Shown here in pieces: positions 29,023 through 37,977 of a stretch of DNA of 64,000 nucleotides; the first letter of the stretch is position 1, and each line of letters opens with the position of its first letter. The DNA comes from Streptomyces sp. SCUT-3. Lineage in GTDB: Bacteria; Actinomycetota; Actinomycetes; Streptomycetales; Streptomycetaceae. The notes beneath the pieces were generated by a model. The model was not told the DNA's origin. It did not search any database and saw only the letters and a list, made by a program, of their open reading frames with translations. A program made the translations under genes and the position numbers. Location: the NCBI RefSeq assembly GCF_014083985.1, contig NZ_CP046907.1, positions 5,094,501 to 5,158,500 of the forward strand. Reading direction: 5' to 3'.

Positions 29023-31284
29023 TCACTTGCTCAGGTCGACCGCCGGAGCGACGGGCCCCTCCGACGAACCCGGGGCGGCGTCCCCGAGGCGCTCCTGCGC
29101 CCACTGCGCGACAGCCCCGACGCGCACGGCGGCGCCGGCGGACCACGCGAAGGGGCCGGGCAGCTCCTGGACGGGGACCAGCCTCCCGCCGGGCCCGCAC
29201 GGCAGGTGCAGCACCAGACGGGCGGTCGCGTTCGGGGCCGTGTTCAAGGAGGAGGCGCAGGCGGCGCACACCTGCACCGGCCTCTTCTCCCCCGAGGACG
29301 TCCCGGTCTTGCGGGAGCCCTGTGCGGAGCCGTGCAGCGGGTTGAGGCGGCAGGGCGTGTAACGCCGCTTCTTCTTCCCCTCGGATCCGTCGGCCCCGGC
29401 GGACCCCTTCGCCGTCAGCGCGGCCTTCCCCGCGTGGGCCAGGACGACCGCGCACACCAGCGCCACCGGGTCCGCCCCGCCGTTCCCGCCGCTCCCGCTT
29501 CCCCCGCGGGCCTCCAGCAGCGCGGTGGCGAGGCCGTGGTACCGCCGGGCGCGGGCCGCGGCCGGTTCCCCCTCCCCGGCACCCGCGGCCGCGTCCGCCC
29601 CCGGGCCGGCGGGACGCTCGGCCAGCAACCGTGCCAGGGCGGCCGTGCTCTTCCGGGCGGTGCGCCGCAGCAGCCCGGTGGTCGGCCGGTTGCGCGCGGA
29701 CGGGAAGGGGCCGCGCGCCGGGGCGCCCCGCAGCCAGTCGGCCACGAACAGCACACCGGCGACGACGCCGAGGAACGACACGGCCAGGAGCGGGCCGACG
29801 ACCGTCGCGCCGGGCGTGAGGTCCCCGGCGAACAGCGACTGGACGGCGTCCTCGTCCGCGGGGGCCAAGGGCGGGTCCGGGGCGTAGTACACCGAGGACT
29901 GCCCCCGCGGGGAGTCCTCGACGTACTGCAGCACCTCGTCCAGCACCCGGGCCAGGCCGTCGTCGCTCCCGGAGGAGCCGGGGCCGTCGAAGGAATCCGG
30001 CAGGTCGAAGGTGCCCAGCCCCGCGCGGTCGACCCCGAAGGGGACGATGTCGACCGTGCCGCTCCCGGTGTCGGCGACCACATAGACCGCGTCGCGGCCG
30101 ATGCGCCCGTGCAGGGAGTGGACGAGCACCTCCCCGTCGCCGGCGGACTCGTCGGCGTCCTGCATCGGCACCGCCGCGACGAGCACCGGCACGTCCATGC
30201 CCGCGATCCGCTCCCGCAGCCGGGCGCGGTCGCCGGGGGCGAGGGCCTCCGCGGTCTCGGGGTCCACGTACAGGGGCGAGCGCGCCAGGCCCTCGACGAC
30301 CCGCTCGACGCGGGCGCCCAGCTCGGCCCCGGTCGGCTGGGCGACGGGGCGCGGCGGCGGCGTGCCGAACACCGCCCAGCAGCCGGCCGTCACCGCCCCG
30401 GCCGTACTCGCGGCCGCGAGCAGCACCAGGCCGGTGCGCCGCCCGCTCCTGGGCCGCAGGGTCCCCCGGCGGCGGCGCACCAGCCGGACGGTCAGCAGCA
30501 CGGACAGCGGGACGCCGGTCGCCAGCGCACCGGTGAACAGGCTCCGGTCGTTCATCTCGTCGTCGGAGGGGTACATCCAATCCGGTTCCCAGCCGCGGGA
30601 CGCCTTCGCCTCGGCGGCCTCGGCGCGCTCCACGGCCCGGCCGGAGGCCAGAATCTCGACGAACCGCTGGAACAGCACCACCGGGCCCGCGTCGTGGGGG
30701 AGTTCGGTCTCGGCGGCACGCATGGCGGCCTCGGCCGCGAGCCCGTCCGGGCCGTCCGGCCCGCCCGCCCCGTGGACGCGGGCCTCGCCGCCGGACTCGG
30801 AGAGGCGGACGTAGAGGCCGTCCCGGCCGAGCCGGTCGTGCAGGTCGTCGAGGAAGCTCCCGCCCAGGGGGGCTCCGAGGCGGTCGGTGGCGGTGACGAC
30901 CACGTAGGTGGGCATCCCGGTGCGCTCCGCGGCCCGGGCGAGCAGCGGGGCCGCCGAGCGCGGCACCTCGCGCGGGACCTGGTCGCTGATCCAGACGGGG
31001 TTCTCGCGCAGGCCCTCGGCGATGTACGAGACGCTGTCGGTCGCCTCCGCCCCCGGAACCTTGCCCGCCCCGGGGGCCGTGTCCGTCTTGGACGCAGTGC
31101 CCGGGGCGGGAGTTGCCCCCGGCAGGGTTGTCGCCGCTTCCGCAGCCGTGCCCGGCCCCGGTCCGGGTCCGGCCGTGCCGGGGGACGCCCCCGGGGAGTC
31201 GCCGACCGCGGTCGCGCCCGGCAGGAGGGCCAGAGCCAGTGCGGCGGCCAGTACCGCCGCCGAGCGTCGCACCCGTATGAGCAT
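29023..31284 (-). CDS. Large membrane protein of unknown function, tandem paralogue A
   Basis: A 753-residue protein. Residues 1-27 are a signal peptide or anchor. The extracytoplasmic part contains a domain (about 87-200: YIAEGLRENPVWISDQVP...) that recurs after a membrane segment as a second copy (about 325-430: VVEGLARSPLYVDPETAEAL...ADESAGDGEVLVHSLHGRIGRDAVYVV). Membrane helices lie near 252, 283 and 497. The C-terminal cytoplasmic region has a zinc-ribbon-like set CRLNPLHG...CAAC. I do not recognise a named family. It is a tandem duplicate of the gene at 31513. TPM-like proteins share the general layout, but that is only a resemblance. Confidence 0.75.
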   Translation of the reverse strand: MLIRVRRSAAVLAAALALALLPGATAVGDSPGASPGTAGPGPGPGTAAEAATTLPGATPAPGTASKTDTAPGAGKVPGAEATDSVSYIAEGLRENPVWISDQVPREVPRSAAPLLARAAERTGMPTYVVVTATDRLGAPLGGSFLDDLHDRLGRDGLYVRLSESGGEARVHGAGGPDGPDGLAAEAAMRAAETELPHDAGPVVLFQRFVEILASGRAVERAEAAEAKASRGWEPDWMYPSDDEMNDRSLFTGALATGVPLSVLLTVRLVRRRRGTLRPRSGRRTGLVLLAAASTAGAVTAGCWAVFGTPPPRPVAQPTGAELGARVERVVEGLARSPLYVDPETAEALAPGDRARLRERIAGMDVPVLVAAVPMQDADESAGDGEVLVHSLHGRIGRDAVYVVADTGSGTVDIVPFGVDRAGLGTFDLPDSFDGPGSSGSDDGLARVLDEVLQYVEDSPRGQSSVYYAPDPPLAPADEDAVQSLFAGDLTPGATVVGPLLAVSFLGVVAGVLFVADWLRGAPARGPFPSARNRPTTGLLRRTARKSTAALARLLAERPAGPGADAAAGAGEGEPAAARARRYHGLATALLEARGGSGSGGNGGADPVALVCAVVLAHAGKAALTAKGSAGADGSEGKKKRRYTPCRLNPLHGSAQGSRKTGTSSGEKRPVQVCAACASSLNTAPNATARLVLHLPCGPGGRLVPVQELPGPFAWSAGAAVRVGAVAQWAQERLGDAAPGSSEGPVAPAVDLSK

Positions 31285-31330
31285 CCCCGTGCCCCGTCTC
31301 TCGTTCTCGTTCAGACATGTCTCCCTGCGG

Positions 31331-31351
31331 GAGCGCGGCCGACTCTACTGG
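31331..31351 (-). promoter_or_regulatory. Duplicated promoter block upstream of paralogue A
   Basis: A 21-bp block identical to 33758-33778 lies 47 bp upstream of the paralogue A start and 50 bp upstream of the paralogue B start. On the minus strand it contains TAGAGT, a plausible -10 hexamer. Between the genes there is also a 10-bp repeat GAGTCCGCCG in three copies (31416-31445). Confidence 0.5.
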
Positions 31352-31512
31352 CAAGGAGGACCGGGGAGTTCGGGGGCGGAAGGCGATTTCGCCCCAGGAA
31401 GCCCTCCGACGGCCTGAGTCCGCCGGAGTCCGCCGGAGTCCGCCGGAGCCGGCTCCCGGTCGGGGCGGCGGGCGTCACACCGCCGGACCGGGGCGGACCT
31501 TCTGCAGCCGCG

Positions 31513-33708
31513 TCACTTGTGCAGGTCGACCGCCGGAGCCCCGGGCTCCGCAGGGCTCGGCCCGGCGTCCCCGAGCCGCTCCTGCACCCACTGCGCGACG
31601 GCGTCGGGACGCACCGCGGAACCGGGCCACGTGAAGGGGCCGGGCACCTCCTGGTGCGGGACCAGTTCGCCTCGGGGGCCGAGCGGCAGGTGCAGCAGCA
31701 GGCGGGGGCCGTTCGCCGAAGCGGTCGCCGGGGAGGCGGCGCAGGCGGCGCACACCCGCGCCGAACGCCTGCTCCCCGAGGGCGTGGGGACCCTGAGGGA
31801 CTGGAGGGCGGGGCCGTGCAGCGGGTTGAGGCGGCACGGCTCGTACTGCGGTCGGGCTCCCGCGGAGCTCCCCGGGGCCTTCGCCCCCGCCTTTCCCGCA
31901 GCCCCCACGGCGACCCGCGGGTCCTCCTCCAGCACCGCCCGTCCCGCACGGGCCAGGACGGCCGCGCACAGCAGCTCCAGCGGGCCGTCCCCGCCGTCCC
32001 CGCCGTCCCCGCCGTCCCCGCGGGACGGCTCCAGCAGTTCGGTTGCGAGGCGGTGGAAGTGCCGGGCGCGGACCGCGGCGGCGTCGCCCTCCTCGTCGCC
32101 CGCACCCCGGCCCACCGCGCGGCCGTCCAAGAGTTCGGACAGGAGCGCGGCCTCCCGCCGGGCGGTGCGCCGCAGCAGCCCGGTGGACGGCCGGTTGCGT
32201 GCGTACGGGAGGGGGCCGGGCGTCGCGGTGCGGTGCTGCAGGCGGTCGAAGGAGGCCAGTGCGCCGGCGACGAGGCCCATCCCCAGCAGCGCGGCGGCCG
32301 GGCCCGTGAACATCGCTCCGGCCCAGAAGTCACCGGCGAACAGCGACGGCAGGGCGTCCTCGTCGGCCGGTGCCGGGGGCAGTTCCGGCGGCAGGGGCGG
32401 GCCGGGCCGCCCCTGCGGGGTGGTCCCGATGTACCGGAGCACCTCGTCCAGCGTTCCGGCCAGGTCGGTGTCCTCCCCGTAGGAGCCGAGTCCGCGGGCG
32501 ACGGCGGGCAGGTAGTAGGACTCCAGTCCCGCGCGGTCGACCCCGAAGGAGGCGATGTCGACCGTGCCGCTCGCGGTGTCGGCGACCACGTGGACCGCGT
32601 CGCGGCCGATGCGCCCGTGCAGGGAGTGGGCGAGCACCTCCCCGTCGCCGGCGGACTCGTCGGCGTCCTGCATCGGCACCGCCGCGACGAGCACCGGCAC
32701 GTCCATGCCCGCGATCCGCTCCCGCAGCCGGGCGCGGTCGCCGGGGGCGAGGGCCTCCGCGGTCTCGGGGTCCACGTACAGCGGGGAGCGCTCCAGGCCC
32801 TCGACGACCCGCTCGACGCGCGCGGCCATCTCGGGGCCGGTCGGCTGGGCGACGGGGCGCGGCGGCACCGTGCCGAGCAGCAGCCAGCAGCCGGCCGCCA
32901 CCGCCCCGCCCGCGCCCGCGGTCCCGAGCACCACCAGGACGGCGCGCCGCCTGCTCGCGGGCCGCTCGGTGCCCCGGCGGCGGCGCACCAGGGCCGTGGT
33001 CGTCAGGACGAGCAGGGGCAGGCCGGTCACCAGCGTGCCGGTGACGGCGCCCCGGTTCTCCATGTCCGTTACGGAGGGGTGGAGACGGTCCGGGGTGTCG
33101 TGCCCGGCGACCCTCGCGCCGGCGGTCCCCGCGCGCTCCTCCGCCCGGCCGGAGGCGAGGATCTCCGTGAACCGGTCGAACTCCAGCACCGGTCCCGCGT
33201 CGTAGGGCAGTTCGAGATCGGCGAGGAGCATGGCCCGTTCGGCGACGGCGTCGGTGAGGTCGGCGGTGCCGTGGACGCGGACCGCGCCGGTGGCGGCGTC
33301 CTTGTCGTAGTGGACGTACAGCCCGTCCCGGCCCGTCCGCTCGTGCAACTCGTCGAGGAGTTCCACGCCCGCCGGGCCCGGCGGGCCCTCCGCGGCGGTC
33401 ACGACCACGTAGGTGGGCACCCCGGTGCGCTCCGCGGCACGCTCGAACAGCCGGGCCGCGGAACGGGGCACGTCCCGGGGGATCTGGTCGCTGATCCAGA
33501 CGGGGTTCTCGCGCAGGCCCTCGGCGATGTACGAGGCGCTGTCGGCGGGCTCCGCCCCGGCGGCCGTGTCCGGAGACGCGCCGCTCCCGGTGCCGGCCGT
33601 GCCGGGGGGCCTTCCGGGGGAGTCGCCGGCCGCGGTGGCCCCCGGCAGGAGGGCGAGAGCCAGCGCGGCGGCCAGTGCTGCGGCCGGACGCCGTATTCGT
33701 GTGCGCAC
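31513..33708 (-). CDS. Large membrane protein of unknown function, tandem paralogue B
   Basis: A 731-residue paralogue of the product of 29023-31284 with the same order: signal peptide (LAAALALALLPGATA), domain copy 1 (YIAEGLRENPVWISDQIPRD), membrane helices, domain copy 2 (VVEGLERSPLYVDPETAEAL), membrane helices, Ala/Gly-rich cytoplasmic region, and zinc-ribbon-like CRLNPLHG...CAAC. The two genes diverge in many places, yet 151 bp in domain copy 2 are identical (32631-32781 and 30123-30273), which suggests gene conversion. A low-complexity GDGGDGGDGGDG run lies near residue 575. Function unknown. Confidence 0.75.
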   Translation of the reverse strand: MRTRIRRPAAALAAALALALLPGATAAGDSPGRPPGTAGTGSGASPDTAAGAEPADSASYIAEGLRENPVWISDQIPRDVPRSAARLFERAAERTGVPTYVVVTAAEGPPGPAGVELLDELHERTGRDGLYVHYDKDAATGAVRVHGTADLTDAVAERAMLLADLELPYDAGPVLEFDRFTEILASGRAEERAGTAGARVAGHDTPDRLHPSVTDMENRGAVTGTLVTGLPLLVLTTTALVRRRRGTERPASRRRAVLVVLGTAGAGGAVAAGCWLLLGTVPPRPVAQPTGPEMAARVERVVEGLERSPLYVDPETAEALAPGDRARLRERIAGMDVPVLVAAVPMQDADESAGDGEVLAHSLHGRIGRDAVHVVADTASGTVDIASFGVDRAGLESYYLPAVARGLGSYGEDTDLAGTLDEVLRYIGTTPQGRPGPPLPPELPPAPADEDALPSLFAGDFWAGAMFTGPAAALLGMGLVAGALASFDRLQHRTATPGPLPYARNRPSTGLLRRTARREAALLSELLDGRAVGRGAGDEEGDAAAVRARHFHRLATELLEPSRGDGGDGGDGGDGPLELLCAAVLARAGRAVLEEDPRVAVGAAGKAGAKAPGSSAGARPQYEPCRLNPLHGPALQSLRVPTPSGSRRSARVCAACAASPATASANGPRLLLHLPLGPRGELVPHQEVPGPFTWPGSAVRPDAVAQWVQERLGDAGPSPAEPGAPAVDLHK

Positions 33709-33837
33709 CCCTGTGCCCCGTTTCCCGTTCGACGCGCTCCTCCCCGGGACCCCCGGAGAGCGCGGCCGACTCTACTGGTGGGCGTGGCCGGAGCGGAACG
33801 CCGTACCGCAGGGCCGTCGGGCGGGGCCCGCGCGGGG

Positions 33838-34359
33838 TCAGCTGCCGGAGGGGGCGGGCAGGGCGGCCAGGGCCCGGTCCGTGACCTCCCCGGCATCGCC
33901 CTCGACGCCGACGACCGCCCCGCGCTCGTCCGCGCCGAGCGGTTCGAGGGCGTCGAACTGCGACCGCAGCAGGGAGGGGGGCATGAAGTGCCCCTCGCGG
34001 CGGGCCACGCGCCCGGCGATCAGGTCGAAGTCGCCGTCCAGGTGCAGGAAGAACAGGCCGGGGGCGTTCTCGCGGAGCCGGTCGCGGTAGCGGCGCGCGA
34101 GCGCCGAGCAGGAGACCACGCCTCCCCGGGAGCCGCGGTCGCGGGCCCAGGCGGCGATCGCGTCCAGCCAGGGGCGGCGGTCCTCGTCGTCGAGGGGGAC
34201 GCCGGCCGACATCTTGGCGATGTTGGCCGGCGGGTGGAAGTCGTCGGCCTCCGCGTAGGGGACGCCGAGCCGGTCGGCGAGCAGGCCGCCGACGGTCGTC
34301 TTGCCCGAACCGGAGACCCCCATCACCACGACCACCGGAGGGTGCTGATCCGCCGCCAC
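33838..34359 (-). CDS. gntK: Gluconokinase
   Basis: A 173-residue P-loop kinase that phosphorylates D-gluconate to 6-phosphogluconate (pentose phosphate/Entner-Doudoroff entry). Walker A VMGVSGSGKTTVG, the family signature DDFHPPANIAKMSAGVPLDDEDRRPWL and the lid region CSALARRYRDRLR are all present, and the length is normal. GTG at 34359 is used, with GGGAAGG 13 nt upstream. It is not next to a gluconate permease here. S. coelicolor has gluconokinase in a similar chromosomal position, from memory. Confidence 0.93.
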   Translation of the reverse strand: MAADQHPPVVVVMGVSGSGKTTVGGLLADRLGVPYAEADDFHPPANIAKMSAGVPLDDEDRRPWLDAIAAWARDRGSRGGVVSCSALARRYRDRLRENAPGLFFLHLDGDFDLIAGRVARREGHFMPPSLLRSQFDALEPLGADERGAVVGVEGDAGEVTDRALAALPAPSGS

Positions 34360-34430
34360 GCGCTGCCACCGCCTTCCCGCTCCACCGCTGCCGGACCGGT
34401 GAACGGTACCCGACGCGCCCCGGCGGGGGA

Positions 34431-34475
34431 TCGGGGACGTCCGGGCCGGGGACGTCCGGTCCGGGGACGTCCGGG
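34431..34475. repeat. 15-bp tandem repeat, three copies
   Basis: Units of CCGGGGACGTCCGGG (first begins T, second ends T) at 34431-34445, 34446-34460 and 34461-34475, in the divergent gap between gluconokinase and the oxidoreductase. Each contains the palindrome GGACGTCC, so it could bind a regulator. Confidence 0.8.
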
Positions 34476-34591
34476 CCGGGAACGGCGTCGGGGTGCGGTT
34501 TGGAATAGCGTCGGGAGGTCAGGCGAGCCCGGGGCACCCCGGCGCCCGCACCCGAACGCACCCGACCGCACCACGTTGAGGAGACGCACCC

Positions 34592-35518
34592 GTGAAGGCT
34601 GTCGCATACCGCGCCTACGGCGGACCCGAGGTCCTGGAGTACACCGACCTGCCCGAGCCGAAGGTCGGCCCCGACAAGGTCCTGGTCCGGGTCCGCGCCG
34701 CCGCCGTCAACCCGGTGGACTGGAAGGTCCAGGCCGGCTACCTCGACGCGGTGATGGACGTGCAGTTCCCCGTCGTCCCCGGCTGGGACGTCTCCGGCAC
34801 GGTGGTCCGCGCGGGAGCGGACGCGCACGAGTTCTCCGAGGGCGACGAGGTGATCGGCTACGTCCGCCAGGACTGGGTGTCCAACGGCACCTTCGCCGAG
34901 TACGTGGCGGCCCCCGTGCGCACGCTCGCGAAGAAGCCGGCGAACCTCTCCTTCGAGCAGGCCGCGGGCCTGCCGCTGACCGGCCTGACCGCCTACCAGA
35001 GCCTGGTGCACGCCCTGCGGCTCGGCAAGGGGGAGACGCTCGTCGTGCACGCCGCGGCCGGCGGTGTCGGCTCGATGGCCGTGCAGATCGCCCGGCACCT
35101 GGGCGCCCGGGTCATCGGCACCGCGAGCGAGCGCAACCACGACTACCTGCGCTCCCTGGGCGCCGAGCCCGTCACCTACGGGGAGGGGCTGGCCGACCGG
35201 ATCCGGTCCCTGGCGCCCGACGGGGTGGACGCGATGTTCGACGCGGTCGGCGGCGGAGTGGTCGAGGAGACCGCCGGCGTCATGGCCGCCGGCGGCAGGA
35301 CGGTGTCCATCGCCGACATGGGCGTCACCGAACTGGGCGGCCGCTACCTGTTCGTCCGCCCCGACCCGGCCGACCTCGCCGCGCTGAGCGACCTCGCCGA
35401 GCGGGGCGAGCTGACCGTCGAGGTCGCCGAGACCTTCCCGCTGGAGCGCGCGGCCGACGCGCAGCGGCTCAGCGCCGAGGGGCACACCCGCGGCAAGATC
35501 GTCGTCACGGTCGCCTGA
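34592..35518 (+). CDS. NADP-dependent oxidoreductase (quinone oxidoreductase family)
   Basis: A 308-residue zinc-free medium-chain reductase. GroES-like N-domain (AAAVNPVDWKVQAGY, VVPGWDVSGTV), then cofactor motif LVVHAAAGGVGSMAVQIARHLG near residue 148, and C-terminal AADAQRLSAEGHTRGKIVV typical of the family. It reduces quinones or enones with NADPH. GTG 34592 follows TTGAGGAG. Divergent from gluconokinase across 230 bp with a tandem repeat. No pathway partner is adjacent. Confidence 0.92.
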   Translation: MKAVAYRAYGGPEVLEYTDLPEPKVGPDKVLVRVRAAAVNPVDWKVQAGYLDAVMDVQFPVVPGWDVSGTVVRAGADAHEFSEGDEVIGYVRQDWVSNGTFAEYVAAPVRTLAKKPANLSFEQAAGLPLTGLTAYQSLVHALRLGKGETLVVHAAAGGVGSMAVQIARHLGARVIGTASERNHDYLRSLGAEPVTYGEGLADRIRSLAPDGVDAMFDAVGGGVVEETAGVMAAGGRTVSIADMGVTELGGRYLFVRPDPADLAALSDLAERGELTVEVAETFPLERAADAQRLSAEGHTRGKIVVTVA

Positions 35519-35596
35519 CGTCCGGGGCCCGTGCCGGAGGGCGGGCGTGCGCGGAAGGGCCCGGCGGTGCGGGACGGCCGCCGCCGGGCCGAGCCT

Positions 35597-35658
35597 CGGA
35601 ACAGGGCCACGGAACAAGGCCCCGGAGCAGGGTCCCGGAGCAGGGCCTCAGAACAGGG
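35597..35658. repeat. Degenerate 13-14-bp tandem repeat
   Basis: About five imperfect units of the type CGGAACAGGGCC run from the intergenic space into the last codons of the DUF202 gene on the minus strand. Between convergent genes. Confidence 0.6.
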
Positions 35659-35977
35659 CGGTGACGGCGCCCACCGCCGCCAGCGCCACCGTGCAGACGG
35701 TCACCGCCGCCGCCGTCCGCGGCGACATCGCCGCGGGCCGGGCCGGGGCGACTTCCCGCACCCTGCGCTGTGTCACGGCGAAGAACACCGCCCACACCAG
35801 GGTCACGGCGGCGATCACGGCCACCTCCTCCGGTACGGGCCGGCCCCCGGCCAGCGCCTGCCGGACGGCCAGGAGGGCCACCACGCCGCAGGACAGCACG
35901 GTGCGCCGCCAGGCCAGGTGGGTCCGCTCCGGCTGCCGCGCCGGGTCGCGCTCGTCGGGGCCGGCGCCGGAACTCAC
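35648..35977 (-). CDS. DUF202 domain-containing membrane protein (second of pair)
   Basis: A 109-residue membrane protein with the DUF202 signature PERTHLAWRRTVLSCGVVAL and three hydrophobic helices. The GTG start at 35977 overlaps the TGA of the preceding gene (GTGA), so translation is coupled. The paired occurrence of one longer and one shorter DUF202 protein is common in actinomycetes and suggests a heteromeric membrane complex; the function is unknown. Confidence 0.85.
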   Translation of the reverse strand: MSSGAGPDERDPARQPERTHLAWRRTVLSCGVVALLAVRQALAGGRPVPEEVAVIAAVTLVWAVFFAVTQRRVREVAPARPAAMSPRTAAAVTVCTVALAAVGAVTALF

Positions 35978-36378
35978 CGGGCGCTGCCCAGGGCGACCAG
36001 GACCAGCAGGGCCAGCGCGATCAGCACGACGGCCGAGGCGAGCAGGGCGGGGAACCGGCTGTACGCCATGTCCTCCTTGCGCCGCATGGCCAGTTCGCTG
36101 CGCGCCCAGTGGTTGATCGCCCGCACCGCGCACGCCACCCCGCCCAGCAGCAGGACCATCGCCAGCACGGTCCGCATGGGGGCCCAGCCCGTCTCGGGGA
36201 GGAACTGGTCGACGGCGAACCCTCCGCCGACCAGGGCGAAAGCGGTGCGGATCCAGGCCAGGAAGGTGCGTTCGTTGGCGAGGGAGAAGCGGTAGTCGGG
36301 CGTCTCGCCCTCCGCCTCCATCCGCTCCGGGGAGAACCACAGCCGCACCGTGGCCGTTGCGAGCTTGAACCTGTTCAC
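35974..36378 (-). CDS. YidH family DUF202 membrane protein (first of pair)
   Basis: A 134-residue YidH-type protein: DYRFSLANERTFLAWIRTAFALVGGGFAV is the family signature, followed by two more membrane helices (VLAMVLLLGGVACAV; LLASAVVLIALALLVLVAL). GTG at 36378. It overlaps the next DUF202 gene by four bases and ends only 10 bp after the Nudix gene stop, so all three may be one transcript. Confidence 0.88.
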   Translation of the reverse strand: MNRFKLATATVRLWFSPERMEAEGETPDYRFSLANERTFLAWIRTAFALVGGGFAVDQFLPETGWAPMRTVLAMVLLLGGVACAVRAINHWARSELAMRRKEDMAYSRFPALLASAVVLIALALLVLVALGSAR

Positions 36379-36388
36379 CCCCCAGACG

Positions 36389-36967
36389 CTACCCCTCGGC
36401 CCCGGACGCCCCGAGCGGGCCCGCGCCGGTGCCGTCGCGCCACGCGCGCAGCCGGCGGAACGCCTCGAGCCCGTCCGGCACCCACGGCCACTGCGGCAGC
36501 CGCCGGTCGATCTCCTCCTCGGTCAGGAAGGCGTGCCAGTCGATCTCCTCGGCCTGCGGGTGCACCCGCACCGGGCAGCGGACCTCGTAGACCGCCGACC
36601 ACCAGGTGTGCTCGGGGGAGTCGTACAGGAAGCGGAAGAGGGGGACGGGCGGCTCCGGGAGGGCCGCCCCCAGCTCCTCCTCGGCCTCCCGCAGGGCCGC
36701 GGTGTCGTAGGACTCGCCGGCGCCCACCACCCCGCCGACGAACATGTCGTAGTGGGAGGGGAAGAGCAGCTTGCCGGCGGTGCGCCGGTGCACGAACACC
36801 CGCCCCTCCCCGTCCCTGGCGCAGACGAAGACGCAGCGGTTCCGCAGGCGCCGGGCCGCGGCCTCCGCCCGCGGGGCCTGTCCGACCACCCGGTCGTGCT
36901 CGTCCACGATGTCCAGCAACTCGTCCGCGTCCCGCGGTGCCCGGGCTCCGTCGTCCATGGAGGCCAT
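36389..36967 (-). CDS. Nudix hydrolase, YfcD-like
   Basis: A 192-residue Nudix protein related to YfcD and isopentenyl-diphosphate isomerase. It begins with ELLDIVDEHDRVVGQAPRAEA and RCVFVCARDGEGRVFVHRR, followed by the Nudix box GGVVGAGESYDTAALREAEEELGA (metal-binding glutamates intact). YfcD proteins are poorly characterised. Start at 36967 or at 36958; neither has a clear Shine-Dalgarno. Upstream of the DUF202 pair on the same strand. Confidence 0.88.
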   Translation of the reverse strand: MASMDDGARAPRDADELLDIVDEHDRVVGQAPRAEAAARRLRNRCVFVCARDGEGRVFVHRRTAGKLLFPSHYDMFVGGVVGAGESYDTAALREAEEELGAALPEPPVPLFRFLYDSPEHTWWSAVYEVRCPVRVHPQAEEIDWHAFLTEEEIDRRLPQWPWVPDGLEAFRRLRAWRDGTGAGPLGASGAEG

Positions 36968-37046
36968 CCCACCACGCTGCCCGGGCGTTCCGCCACGGCG
37001 CCCCGCCCGCCCGCCGGGCGGTGCGGGACGCCGGGGCGGAGGGGTG

Positions 37047-37943
37047 TCAGGCGGCCGGCGCGGGGCCGCCGGCCGCGCGGGAGGCGTTGCGGGCGATCGC
37101 GTCGGCGATCGTCTCCTCCAGCTGTACCGGCAGGTCGTGGCCCATGCCGGGGAGCAGCAGCAGTTCCGCGCCGGGCACCGCGGCCGCGGTGGCCTCCCCG
37201 CCGCTGACGTGGATCAGCGGGTCCTCCTCGCCGTGGATCACCAGGGTCGGCACGGTCACCGAGCCCAGCGCCCCGGTGCGGTCGGGGGAGGCGATGATCG
37301 CCGCCAGTTGGCGGGCCGTCCCCGCGGGGCGGTACGAGCGGTCGAAGGCGTCGGCGGTCGTCCGGCGCAGGGCCTCCTCGTCGACCGGGTAGCGGGGGGA
37401 GCCGATGAGTTCCAGGGTCCGCACGTTCCAGTCGATCACGGCCTCCCGGTCGGGTGCGGGGGCGGAGAACAGCACGTGGGAGGCGACCTCCGGGTCGGCC
37501 CGGCCGACCGAGGGGGCGCCGGTGGTGGACATGATGGAGCACAGGCTGAGCACCCGTGAGGGGTGGTCCACCGCCAGCTGCTGGCAGATCATCCCGCCCA
37601 TCGACGCCCCGACCACGTGCGCGGCGGGGACGCCGAGGGCGTCCAGCAGGCCGGCCGAGTCGGCCGCCATGTCCTCGAGCAGGTAGGGGACGGTGGAGCG
37701 GTCCCCGGGGCGGACGGCGGAGAAGTCCACGGGCGGGGCGTCGTCGAAGGCGGTCGACAGCCCGGCGTCGCGGTTGTCGTGGCGCACGACGAAGAAGCCG
37801 CGCCCGGCCAGGGCCGTGCAGAACGACTCCTGCCAGGCGGTCATCTGCATGCCCAGGCCCATTACCAGCAGCAGCGCGGGGTCCGCCGGGTCCCCGAAGG
37901 TGTCGTACTCGAGTTCCGTGCCGTTCGCCCTCGCCCGTGCCAT
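37047..37943 (-). CDS. Alpha/beta hydrolase
   Basis: A 298-residue alpha/beta hydrolase with intact triad motifs: nucleophile VVGASMGGM, acid HGEEDPLIH and histidine GMGHDLP. The N-terminal LLLVMGLGMQMTAWQ and HDNRDAGLS are typical of a group often annotated as lipase or aclacinomycin methylesterase-like. The ATG at 37943 follows GGGAG at 7-nt spacing. It is divergent from the TetR at 38087 with a shared operator at 37978, so repression by that TetR is likely. In the regulon context it may be a thioesterase or esterase that supplies acids. Confidence 0.92.
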   Translation of the reverse strand: MARARANGTELEYDTFGDPADPALLLVMGLGMQMTAWQESFCTALAGRGFFVVRHDNRDAGLSTAFDDAPPVDFSAVRPGDRSTVPYLLEDMAADSAGLLDALGVPAAHVVGASMGGMICQQLAVDHPSRVLSLCSIMSTTGAPSVGRADPEVASHVLFSAPAPDREAVIDWNVRTLELIGSPRYPVDEEALRRTTADAFDRSYRPAGTARQLAAIIASPDRTGALGSVTVPTLVIHGEEDPLIHVSGGEATAAAVPGAELLLLPGMGHDLPVQLEETIADAIARNASRAAGGPAPAA

Positions 37944-37977
37944 CGTCCGACTCCCGTCGTGGAGGTTGCGCCGCGTA

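Noticed and set aside
27979-35664. A 2561-codon open frame on the plus strand
   Set aside because: It runs antisense through at least five well-supported minus-strand genes and reads as Gly/Arg/Val-rich shadow, typical of high-GC DNA; its end lies in the oxidoreductase gene in another frame.
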